A stretch of 64,000 nt of DNA, taken from NCBI GenBank assembly GCA_013399015.1, contig VWZX01002356.1, forward strand, positions 248,001 to 312,000, read 5' to 3'. Positions 1-12,100 of this stretch are shown here, piece by piece. The position numbers and the translations under genes were made by a program. The stretch comes from Galbula dea (lineage: Eukaryota; Chordata; Aves; Piciformes; Galbulidae). Each line of letters starts with the position of its first letter. The stretch's first letter is position 1. The notes below the pieces were generated by a model. The model was not told where the DNA came from. It did not search any database and saw only the letters and a list, made by a program, of their open reading frames with translations.

Positions 1-2172
1 GCATTCTAGCAACACTTCCTGCTTCTGGAAATTGATGAGGAAGGAGTTGAAAGTACAGTCAGCTGTCTGCTGGACTGTCATCAGGGATGCTGGCACAGGA
101 ACTGATCAAACTTTTGCCAGTGCTTTCTGCAGGCTTTGCAATCTTTTCAAAAAGGGCCTGCGCAACACAGTCACCCTTTGGCCACCTCATACAACCTGGA
201 GAGGATAAACCCTGAGAGATTTTATAGCTGCCTCTCAGTGGAAGCCATTATTGATGCAAGACCTTCAGCTAACCTGAGCTGCGTGGTGACTCTTGGCTGC
301 TCCATCCCCCCAGCCAAGGAGCTTGTGAAAAGCTTTGGCGACAGCAGGACACTTCCTCAGAGAGACAGGAGCCTGAAAGTCTCCTAGCAGCATCTTGGTG
401 GCACAGGCTGTCCAACTGCAGCAGTAGAAGAAAACCTCTGGTCCCTTGCTAGGAGAGGACTTCCCCCTTCAGCTAGCTGCAGAACAAGAACAAGCTACAA
501 TGAGCTCTGCTACATTTAGGCAATAGCCTCCTGTGGATTGGGCATATTAAATGCAGGCATAGTCTTGAGACAGAAAGGAGAGTGTGTTTAGCACTGCTGG
601 ATAACAGAGAAGAGAATGGTCAGGCATAAACTGACCTCAAGCATAAATGAATGGCTCAGGTTGGTTAACAGCGCAGATGATGCTGGCAATTTCCCCAGTT
701 TTAATGACAGTCTCAAGATTTGACGCCACACAGCCCTGCGACAAGTCACAGGGTTACAGCAGAGCTGTGCTTGCTCCTTCTGCAGTTATCACAGAGGCTT
801 CCGAAGCCTGGGTTTCTTCCTTGCCCTCATGCAAGCCATCCTGCTGCTGACGGGAGGAGACCTGACCGCGCTCTTGAACACCAAAGAGATGCATTTCCGT
901 GTTTGGCCACAAGAGGGCACTATNACTAATTTCGCTGCTTTATAGTCGAGAAGCATGTCCTAGTAGCGGTCTGCTCACCAAAAGACCTCTCAGCTTGCTG
1001 AAGCTTCCATTTGAAGGTCTCGATTGCAGTGATTTATCCTCAGGGAGCAAGGGTTAATTTAAAACCTATGTGCAAATATACTTGAAGAAGGGCAGCAACA
1101 AGCAGAAACACTTTAGGTTTTTGAACGTTCAGAGAAGGGAAAGCAAAGGAGTTTAGCTCTCCCACTGCTGCACTGGCACTGCAGACCTGCACATCCTCTC
1201 CATCCTCCTCACCTCTTCCTGCCCTCCATTTCCAACCAGTATGTCCTGCTGCTTTTCTCAGCACAGAGCTGGGTACGTTCTGGGTATCTGTGCCTCGATT
1301 TTCCTCTGCATGCAGTTTAAGCTCTTCTCAGCAGCGTCACTCTCTGCTTCTACACTTTCCCTCTGAACTTCAAATCTGTGGACACACGAGGTGTCTATTG
1401 CTCCATGCTTCTCCTTGCCCTTTCTGCCTTCCTTCTTCAAAGTTCACAGAGCCACTGACCAACATATGTGGTTGGATCACTTGGCTTTCTTGTTCCTCAG
1501 TCACCATCGCTGGGAAGTGTTAAATGCATCACCCCTGCAAGACAATTTGTGTTCATGCATTATCCTCTATTCTACCACCTCTAGGATATTGCACTTCTCC
1601 TTCCCCTGCAGGCTGCAGTTTCTGGTTTCCTAAAGTGTTGTGCAGAATCCTGTGGCAGTGACGCTTTACATTTCCTAAACCTTTTATATCCTTGAAGTTT
1701 GAGAAATTAGACAGTATTAGCTTTCCTCTCCTGGCTTTCTAAAGACATTTCAGGCTTGTATTTTATCTAAATCATTTTATGGCCCATTAATTGGGTAGAT
1801 AATGTTTCTCAGCAAAGTCTGAGAGGTCATTTAGCATTTTCAGCATGATTATAGCATGAACATGGGGTGTTTTCAGCCAGAAGGATTACTTTTCTTTTTA
1901 CAACTCTAAAAAGTGAGCCAGCCTTTTATATTCACAGTTCTTGAGAAAGGTAAGTCTTTCTGCTGAAATTTAAGCAAAAGAAATGAGGTTTTGGTTAAAA
2001 TAGCATGGTCTCTAATGTCTTGGTTGAATATCTTGAAAGGGCAATGGCAGCAGGAACTACTGGTTTTAAGGAGAATAAAATCCCCCAAAGGCCTAGGCAC
2101 TGGCCCCCATGAGGCTCAGAGAAAGTTTTCACATGCTGAATAGTGAAGTGTGTCTTCTCAAAGAGAAATTAG
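1..2172. other. Intergenic DNA, nothing recognised
   Basis: Unique sequence with short, non-overlapping ORFs lacking any recognisable motif. One ambiguous base occurs at 924. No exon, repeat or RNA gene could be supported. Confidence 0.7.
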
Positions 2173-2270
2173 TTATAATATATATATTTTATTTATTTAT
2201 TTAATACTATTTTATATATATTTATTTATATAATTATATATTATAACATATATATATATGTAGTTATAAT
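2173..2270. repeat. AT-rich (TA)n/(TTTA)n microsatellite region
   Basis: Nearly pure A/T for about 100 bp, made of TATA, TTTATTTA and ATATATATAT segments. Confidence 0.9.
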
Positions 2271-3350
2271 TCACAAGGATCGAAAAAGCAGCCAAAGCAG
2301 GAGTCACTAAGCATCCCAAGACACCTCAACAGCTGTGTGTGCATTCTCACCTGTTCCTGCTCCTTGGATCTTTATTCTAATCCTCCTCCAATCCCTTTCC
2401 CTCTGCTTCCCTTCCCCTGAACCACTGCACCTCAGGACACTGTCTCCTGATTTCCTTTTCCTCCTCCTGCACTTATTTCATCCATTTGCACTAGAAGGTC
2501 TCTGAGACAAGGGACACTCAAATGTGTTTTCCCAGCACCTTCAGGCCAGTTCTGATTCCTGAGTTGATTTATAAGGTGCTAATCTAGTTACTCTAAGAGG
2601 CCACAGAGTATCTTAACTGATAGCACTTCTAAAATAGATTATAGCCACTCACGGCTGTTGGAGGCCAACACAAAACAAGAGGTCAGTTTCTTGTGACATT
2701 CCTTGGAATACCCATGATATGCCTTTGAATGCCAAAATAAAGCAGGCTCTTTCTCATCATTTCTTACCTGTCTATCCTGATGGAATACAAGTTTTCCTTT
2801 CTCTATTTATTTATTCTCAATGGGCATAGAGGACTGAAGCCCTTGCAGGGAAACAGTATTTCTGTTGTGAAGTGAAACTCCTCTCTGATTTTCATCAGGC
2901 ACTTTAATAATGTGTCCATGTGCTCCTCCTCAGTTACTAGATAGGTGATGGGGTAAAGGCTTGCAGTTGAAGGGGAAAGGTTTGCTGGGAGCAAAGCTGT
3001 GAGACAAGTCAGAATCAACCCACTGAGAACTTGGAGGGAGCTTGTGGTCTCCTGAACACACAGAATTCTCCTGGTCTGTGTGGGCAGGAAGATGATCCTA
3101 GAGGCAGGTAGGATTAAATTAGAGATGAGTAGTAGATAAAATAGATGAGAGACACAAGCTAAGTGATTAAAGAAGCAAACCCATCTCATTAAGAATGTGA
3201 AATTAAAAAAAAATGGGCTCAAATACACTTTCTATTCTGAGGTGAAGTCAGAGCTGCAGCCTGCATATGGCTTTAACTTTGAACCTGCCAGTGAAGATGC
3301 TGATATCCATGGAGTCCAGCAGGAGCCACCACCCACCCAGGACACCACCA
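2271..3350. other. Intergenic DNA, nothing recognised
   Basis: Unique sequence. The 141-codon minus-strand ORF at 2803-3228 is Phe/Leu-rich without a recognisable domain and is probably chance. Confidence 0.65.
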
Positions 3351-3540
3351 ACTTCTCCATTCATTCATCACAGTAGTGATCTGTGCTAACGTAACACTGA
3401 CCTCTCCATTCATTCATCACATCCTAGTCTAAGCCAACACAACACTGAGGTCTACACTCATCTATTACACCAGCAGCCTAAGCTAACACAACACTGACTT
3501 CTCCACTGGTTTGTTACATCAGTGATCTAAGCTAATGCAG
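3351..3540. repeat. Minisatellite, four units of ~49 bp
   Basis: Units start at 3351, 3400, 3448 and 3497 (lengths 49, 48, 49 and 44). The common pattern is ACTTCTCCATTCATTCATCA, then a block with AGTGATCT or similar, then CTAAGCTAACACAACACTG. Units differ by several substitutions, so the array is old. Confidence 0.9.
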
Positions 3541-6069
3541 TTATCTACAGCTAAGAGATCTGACAAATCATGGTGACATCTTAGAGACTCTCCAGGTTCT
3601 TGCATATGGAATTTCTGCCCCCCAAGGCAGCAGATGACAGTGAAGAAGGAATGGATGGGGAGAGCAGTTGCACAGTTTTTATGTGATGCTGTGAATGCAG
3701 TTTTACTGCCATCTTCTCTAGGACTAAAAAGGTCTTGAGAAGTTCCTTTTCTCTCCTCTTGCCTTCACACAGTTGGCTTCCCATGCTGCAGGTTATGCTG
3801 TCCTCATGCAACCCTGTGGGGCAGCACTGCCCACAAAATCACCCTGAGGAGGAATCCCAAAAGCCGCACAAAGAGAAAACTTCCCGAAGGGGATTTGCCA
3901 GCAGAGAAAGCAAAGCATCTGCACCATACATCTGAGTCTTCCTAGCAGAATTGTGTTCATATGAATGGGACTTTAAAATAGATTAGCTTTTCTCGTGTTG
4001 TTTGAGCCAGGGTAGGAATTCTTGATTCCCCAAATTTGACCACTGCTGCAGATGAACTTCTCATGTTTATGGTAACCAAGCCCAGGCTTGCCTGGCTTTA
4101 TTTCCCCAATCTGTGACCGGTAACACAAACATTTCCCAGACAGCAGTGTACCAGGAGCAATCAATGAAGACCTTGGCAGGTCTTCGGTATACTGGTACAG
4201 ATGCAAAATCCTTGTATAGGATTGTTTCTTCAGAAAAAATGTTCAATAAACGAGATGTCCTCCCCTTACGTTTTAAAATGCATTATTGTTATTTATAATT
4301 CCATTTCTCTATTATTGTTTGATCGCATCTTCTAACTCCTAGAAGCTAGACTTGCAGCAGCCTATGTCACCAAAAACCTGTCTCTGTGCTATTTATATAG
4401 CTTTGAAAACAAAGATGTATTTAAGGCAGGTAAGTAAGTATATTGTGTGATGCTGAGCCGCATGGCAGCTTCAGGTGAAATGATTTGCGTCGTGTCCTGG
4501 TGTGAATTTCCATATTTACTTAACAAAAGGTTTCGCTGGGGCTTTTCAGTCCATATTTACATAGATCCATCAAAGATGGCAACAGTTAGACGCAGGATGC
4601 AGCTGAACTGAGACAATGGCACAGCAGGGTTAAGGTATTGGGCTGCAGCTAAAGTGTTTTGTTAGGAAGATCTGGTAAGTGCTTAGACTTCTTTGCTAAA
4701 ATAAAGACCCTAACAACAGTGGGAATTCAACAGGGTAATCACACTTAATGCAGACTGTTCAGAGCAATTAGAGGTGATTTGCAGTGTCTTAAAGCCCTTA
4801 AACAGAAACAACATATAAAAAGGACTGACCTCAGTTGGATTTCAGCTTCATCGCCAGTTTCAGTCTCATGTTTTACATCAACTGGTTTAATGCATCTAAG
4901 AGTGAAGTATTTTTTATTGGTCCTCTGGATTGTTTCTGAGACTTCCTCCGCCATGGGAATATCCCAAGGCTCTCTGTGATGGGCAGCCCTATCGGTAGAC
5001 AGTGTAAATAAAGAGTTGGTACTTGCCAAGAGATAAATCTCCCTTCCCTGAAGTCCAGGAGGTGTTTATCAATGAATGGATCAGGAATGCCGCGGGGAAG
5101 ACAGAGAGACAGTGATGGATGATCCCATCCCAGAATGGACTGAGTGTGTTCCTGATGCACAATCAGAGTTTGCCAAGGCTCATTTCCAAACGACTTGGAT
5201 TTCTGCCGGTAAATAACACAGAGAGTATTGAAACTACAGTGGATGCAATACTCTGATTGAAACCTATGCAGACATCCTGAAGGCACTGAGATGAGGCTGG
5301 TTTTTAATTTCCCAAGGGTTTAGCTCACAGCTCTAAGTGGAACAAGCTAATGGAATGACATATTACATACATGCCTTAGGAGCCCTGGCAGGGTATATTT
5401 CTGTGATAGTGGGTTTGGTCCCAAACCTGGACACCTACTGAAATCACCAGATGCTGAGTAAGTCTGTGCTGGAGAGAATATCTGCTTGGATTTATAGAGT
5501 TGTGCTTCTCCAGGTAGAGACAGGGTATGTGCAGAAAGACAAACCATCTACCTGGAACACCTCAAATTGTGGTGGTTCAGGTCAAAATTGCCCTACTTTA
5601 GCTGTGTGCTCCTAAGTTGTTGCAGTGCAGAACTTGACTGGCAGCTTAACAGTTAAAACCTTCATTTGGGAGGCAGCAAGTTCTCAAACCATGCTGTCCT
5701 GGTTACCTTAGAATCTCTAAGGCTACCCAAATTTTGTATGTGTTTTTTTATGTCCTGACTTTGCATTCAGACAGATAGCAAAGCAAGCTGCTGCTTGAGC
5801 TTTCTTCATTGGAGCCTGAGGTTTTATCAGTAGCTGTAATAATCCCATCTGCACCAGGGTGGGAATTGCCTCAGTCCAGCCACCCAACAGATAAGCTTCT
5901 GGTGTGACCCACTCACCTGGGTTCCCTCCACAGACACTGGAGACATCATAGGTACCTTCACAGAGACCTTCCTCCCATGAGAGAAGGTGTGTCAACCAGG
6001 TGGGACGTGAGGATGTCCACTGTGAGTAGCTATAAGAAGGACAGACAATCGTATCATCCCATTGTGCCC
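3541..6069. other. Intergenic DNA, nothing recognised
   Basis: No coding exon was supported. Sequence just before 6070 may be the diverged 5' continuation of the CR1 fragment but is too eroded to be sure. Confidence 0.65.
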
Positions 6070-6136
6070 ATTGCAGGGGGGTTAGAACTAGGTGATTTTT
6101 TTTAAGGTCCCTTCCAACCCAAACCATTCTATGATT
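6070..6136 (+). mobile_element. CR1 LINE 3' tail
   Basis: TTGCAGGGGGGTTAGAACTA, then GGTGAT, a T run, AAGGTCCCTTCCAACCCAAA and CCATTCTATGATT. This is the characteristic 3' end of avian CR1, in plus orientation. Confidence 0.92.
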
Positions 6137-9100
6137 AACTCATCCCAGGCACTTAGCTCTCAGTGATTGAAGTTGAGATGAATGTTTGCACAAGATGACT
6201 AGCACAGCCCAGAGGTCTGCAGAATTGTAGCTGTCTTCAGTGGCAGCATCTGCCCTTCTGGCCTAGTGAACATCCCACCCACACAGATCCCTCATCCCTC
6301 AGCTACAGATGCTGAAAATCCTTTCCTCTGCTTTCAGATCCCTTACAACAGTTGTTTGCTTTTGCAGTTATGCACAAACCTCCCTGCACATATGGATAAC
6401 AGCAGAGCTATTTGCCTGTCTCACATTTACTCCTTTACTGGTCATAAGCCAGATGTCTCAAATCCCTACTCGTGCATGTATTGCACCAATAACAGAACAG
6501 GTAGATGACATTTGGTATAGTTTCTGCATTAGGATAAATTATGTTCCATTATTTTACTACATAAGAGACCAGAAAAAATGAAACTAAAAAAATCTCCCAA
6601 AGGCAAGCTGTCAAAAACAAAGAAACATGGCTTTGGTTGCTTGGCTAGCAGCTTAGTTTTAGAGGCTTTTTGCTACACAAGCAACTTCACTCTAAGTTTT
6701 GTTTTCATTTTTAAAACATTAACTGCAGGCAGAGGCTTATGGCTACTTAGAATGTTAGTTAATTAAAAAAACGTTAAATTAACATCCTTTCCCTTGCCAT
6801 GGGGAACACACAGCCAGGGGATAATGAGCTTTACTACCTCTCATAATGTCAGTGTTGATTGCATCCAAATATTGGATCAGTTATTTGTCAGTCCCCAAAG
6901 AACCACCTAGAGAAGCAAATGGGTCAAGGATTAATTGATCAGAGCAAGGTTCTCTCCTTCCAGCCACAGTTCTGCTATTGTGCCATTTATAGGTGCAGGG
7001 CAGGAGAGCTGAGGTGTTCTGAGAGCAGTTTTTTCTGCACAGCACCTACCCGGTACCACTCTCCTCTCACTGCTCCATGGCCAGCGACAGGGCTGCAGAC
7101 TTCCAGCAGCTGCCAGGTACTTGTTACTAAGAGCTCTGGTCTCAACTGGGAACTACTGAGGAATTTTCTAACAAAAGTGGGGGTTTTGTTTGTTTCATTT
7201 TGTTTTTTAAGCCTCATGCTAATTTCTGGAGCTGAAGACATTGACTGAGAATGTGTCTCCCTGCAGGAAATTCTCAGCAGGAAAGCACAGGAATTTGGAG
7301 AGACATCTCCACCCCAGACTGAGGAATAGATTAGGACACTTGGTTGGGATGGTGAAGACCTATTCTTGCTTTGTGCTAGCCCTGGGCTACGGCATGAGGA
7401 AGAGAATTTTCCTCAGTCTCCTCCAAGGGCTTTCCACTCCAGACAAAGAAACTATTGCTTGCTGAGTGACCAAAACTGTGTAGTACAGAAAACGGTTTTA
7501 TTTTAGCTCATGTTCAAAGGAAATTTGAGAAGCAGAACTGGTTGAAGGAAAAAAGACAAAAGATGTTTTTGATTGTATGCTTCAATTAAACTTTCACCTC
7601 TCAGCATTTCCTAGCTCTTTAACAGGACAGTGCTAAATAAGATGTTGGAGCAGTTCAGCACTTCAGGCATGAACTGAAATGCTCACTTCCAAAACACACC
7701 ATGATACTGCAAACAATTGGTGAAATGTACAAATATAAATATATGTCTTTAAATCATGCACAAAATCCTTCAAAATCAGCACAATTAAAGCTTCAGCTGC
7801 TCCAAAACTCTGGCAACAGAGCTAAACAGGTTTTCAAGACATGTCTGTTGTACCTCTTCCCACGCTGCCAAGAACAGAACAACATGATTCTAAAGTTCCT
7901 GAGGTATCATACACACAAAACTTTCAGGAGCTCATTTCCAAATAGGTTGGCAATGTGGATGGAGCACACTGTGCCAGCCTTGAAACCCAGCTCACTGGGT
8001 TCACACAGCTGGTAAGGTAAATCCTGCATAACAATGGTAAATTGTGACCAGCAACCATCAGTTCACGGCTCCACACCACTGAGAGGCAGGGGATGTCCCA
8101 GAGTACCTCCCTCTTCTCCGTTCATTCCAGTTCCTACCACACAGTCTGCTGCTCCTTTAGCTGATCCAATGCTCTGGTCTCATGGGCACTTCCTCTGCAC
8201 CAGACTGGAAGACTGAAGTGATCTTTTAAAAAATAAAGAAATTTTTTAAAGCCTTTAAAAAAATTAGTGAAAAAGCACCCAAAAACCAGCAGACTAATGA
8301 AACCAGCAGAAGCAACACTGCAGGAGGCACTTCAATGTCAGACAAGGGGTTTAATGCAGCTGGGGTAATAAACTATGTGCTTTCTTATCCACAGGAGGCT
8401 CAGCAAAGCCTCCCCTGAACAGAGCAAGCCAAACTCTCCTTCACAGAGATGATGTTCCTGGACATTAACACTCAAAGCCGTCTGCAACCTGGAAATCTGC
8501 TTCAGAGCAGGTGAGTCCTCTGGGGCAGCCTTGTTCTGTTCAAATGGGTAGAGAAGCAAGTTAAAGGGTTTGAAGATAAATAATAAATGAGTGACAGCTC
8601 GAGACCACAATTAGGCCAACATTAATAAGCATCAAATCCAAAGGATCAGGGATTCATCTTTAGAAGTAGCCACCACATAATGAACGTCCTCCTACAGGCT
8701 TACTGGATAAACTCTCTTGGTGTGGAAGCTGATTATAAAGCAGGAAAAAGGTTATACACAGGAAAAACATTAGTGAACGTCCAACAGCTAGCTCAGCCTC
8801 TCATCAAGTCAGGCAGCAGACAAGGTGTGTTTCCTGCTTCAGCATGTGCTCTTCCAGTGCACCCAGAGAAGGACACAAGCAACCACATCTGCAAACCTCT
8901 TTCTCCCTTGGTCTGCCTCAGCAGCAGCCTTACAGTCATACCCACGGGGGAAAACCCCAGGGTGTTTGTCTGACCTTCTGCCACACATCCTAACCTTCAC
9001 AGAGGGATCTCCCAGGCATCTAGCTCTGCTCTCTGCACTTGCTGACTCTCCATTCTCAGCCCAGAGGGGAACCCTTTTCCGTGGAGATTTAAAATGTGTT

Positions 9101-12100
9101 AACTAATAGGAACTGCACTAAATCAAGTTCCAGCTATGCTTGGTAGGGCTTCTTGGGGCAGCAAACAGTAAAAAATAGCACTTCCAAAAGAAAAGCAGTG
9201 AGTTAAATTAGATCTTTTCTGTTTGTTTGTTTCCCTTCCTCACTATTCTTACTGTTTATTTGATCAAACTGTACAAAACATCCCTCTGATGTGTCTGGCT
9301 CCTGCTGAGCATATTAGCTTATCTGTCCCTTAATCCCATCTTTTACAAAATCCAGTGCTGTGACAAATCACAGCATTTCTTATGGTTTTCAGTTCCTCAA
9401 CTCTAAATGACTTGCTGTTGGTTTACTCTTGTTAAAGGAAACAAGTCTTAGAGACAAGATAATGACAATGCTCAGATTTATTACCTGAGATCAACATTGG
9501 ACAAAATGCCTGGTGAGAATCAGAACTTAGTCTATACTTGTTTGCTAGCTAGCTAACTTGCCGTATTTTTCTTTGCTGTGTTTTACTACAGTGTTTGGGT
9601 TTTGTTTGTTGGGTTTGTTTTTTTTTTTTTCTGCTAAGCACCTGCAAACTCAAAATACTCTCAGGTAAGGACACAGGATGAAGATGTCAGCTCATGAAAA
9701 TTCACGTGCTACTCCTTTACTACACTCACTTCTTCAGTGCCAGTTTCTTTAACTACTTATCTGAATTTTCCTCCAAAAGATTGTTTTATTTCTTCTTGTA
9801 ATAAAAAGATTCAAATGTAAGGATTTTAGTTTTGAAAACATAATGAAACTAAATATAAATTGCTGAAAGAAAATATTTTTCCTTGAAACTTACAGTGAAA
9901 CAACACCCAGCTTGACACTGGATGTTAGTACGATGCTACTTCAGCTCACTGTGGCTAGCTGGCATCAAACATTAGATCCATCAGTGACTATAAACATGGA
10001 ATACATTCAGTTCTGCTTTTAGGCCACTAGTGGTTATTTCCTGTATGCTTTTTGCCAGAAATCCTCACCTGCATTATTGTTAATCTGACAGCAATGAGCT
10101 GCAAAGTACAGTGGGAAAGGGACTAGAAACCTGCTCCTTAGTGAACCCAGGGAGGGGTTTTTGTGGTACCTAAAGCTTACTTTCAGCAAAGCAATTAAGT
10201 AAAGAAAGTTTGAGGTTCAGCCTTTTAAGGTAAGCACAAAATTATGCTTTCATTTTCATCAGTCTTACATTACCAAACAGTTTTATTTCAACATGAGGTT
10301 TGTAAGCCATGTTGCTTCATTCATACCCAGCAGCCCTGGGACAGCAGCCCCAGGCCAGAAGTGGTTGTGATGCAGGCATTGGTACTGCAGAAGCACCCCA
10401 AGGTCTACAAGAAAACAGAATTCTGGGCAAGCAGAAGACATGGAGTGTGTTTATTTATAAATCACCTGACATGATTTATAAATTCATCCAACTTAATTTG
10501 CTGATAGGAAGCTGAGCTCTGCACCTGGGTCATTTGGTCTGATTCATATCAGAAAAGTGTACAAAAGAAACTGGAGCTTCTGTCACTTTTGTCCTCTCCT
10601 AGATGTCTGCTTCTGTATCACAGGCATCCTTTGCCTTTAATTACCTTCTTCACGGCTTGAGAGCTTTGATGACTTGATTAAGCCTTGCAGTGCTGTTCCA
10701 GTCCCTACCCATCTGATTAATTAGTCCAAACCTTATTAACTTCCTAATTCCAATCAATAACCCACTGATGCTGAACTGTGCAAGGGCAAACTAAGGATAG
10801 CAATTTCTCTGTAGACACAGAGTCATGCATGGTTTGTTCTTTCACCTATGGCTGCAAAATTAAAGCTGCCCATGAGGAATATATTTGTCCAGGGATGCAG
10901 TTTGCCATCACCTGACACATCTTAAACACATCTGCAAGAAAACTTGTTGAGTTTTCTCAAGCAGAGCTTTCTCAGTGGAGTTTTCTGGAAAACAGAGGTA
11001 TTTTGGTGGCATCTCTGTACTGAGATGTCCTTTGCCCAGAAGTTTAGCTGTTGCTGGTGCATTCTGCTACCCAGCACGTAGAGGTTGTGGTCTTCTCCAG
11101 CACAAAATGGCCCTGGGAGGGTGTGGCAGAGCCCTGCTCTCTCCTACCCTCACTTCCACAGCCTGTCTGGAGACAGGGAGACCCAGCTGGTGTGGGTCAC
11201 TTGGGATTAATGATGCCAGAGAAGATAGTTCAATGCTGAAAGGTTATTTCAGCAACTGCCAGCACAGCCAAAACAGCACCCAGCCAAGTCAGTGCAAGTT
11301 TAACTATATAAAGTAACTATGTAAAGTTATACTCAGCCCAGTGAAAGTTCATCAGCCATCATGTCCATGCTTTCACAGCTCACCAGGGCTTAATGGACAT
11401 CCTTTCTCCCCCATCACCAAAGGGTGTTGAGATGCAAGGTGACTGCAGGTGTCTTGGCACTCGCAGCTCATAGAGAAGTGCATAGTTTTCCAGACATTTC
11501 TAGCTTTCTGCATTTCTACCACGTGCCACAGCAGTTAAGCGCTTCAGCCAGCCAAGAGCCAACACCTGCCAAATGTCTAGTCCACCTCACCTGATTATTT
11601 CCATTGCCCTCTCTCCCTTCTCTTCTCTGAAACAAGCTCTTTGCCTTTTCTCTTCTCTCCTTCTCTCGTCTCCTCCTCACATTGTCTGCTGTCTCCTCCC
11701 CACCTCTCCATTACTCCTTCAAGCTTTACGTTGCCCTGATAAGATCCCTCAAAACCCCATTCTCACAGATGTTCAAGTAGCACCTGATAGCTTCTACCTG
11801 TCTTTTTATTTCAGTAGCTGTTGTTCTCCCTTTCCCATCACCCCTCACCTCCCTCACAAATATGCAAGCCAGGTAAGCGTCACAGGACACACACAGACAG
11901 CAACCCTGATGGCAGACAGCACTGGAAGAACAATCAGCTCCTGCTGCCAAGCCTTTACACACTGCACAAGGTGCTGTGGAGCTGAGCACAGCTAGCTACA
12001 GCAAGAGAGGAGAGCACAGGTTTGGCTAGGTGTACAAAGCCTGCCATTCCCTCCCCAAGGTAACACAGGGAGAGGCTGATCCATTGTCCCCTTCCCTTCT

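Noticed and set aside
2803..3228. 141-codon minus-strand ORF rich in Phe and Leu
   Set aside because: It has no recognisable domain, no flanking gene signals, and lies in AT-rich intergenic DNA. It is probably chance.
11573..11995. 140-codon Ser/Leu/Pro-rich ORF
   Set aside because: It arises from a pyrimidine-rich low-complexity tract, with no domain and no splice structure.
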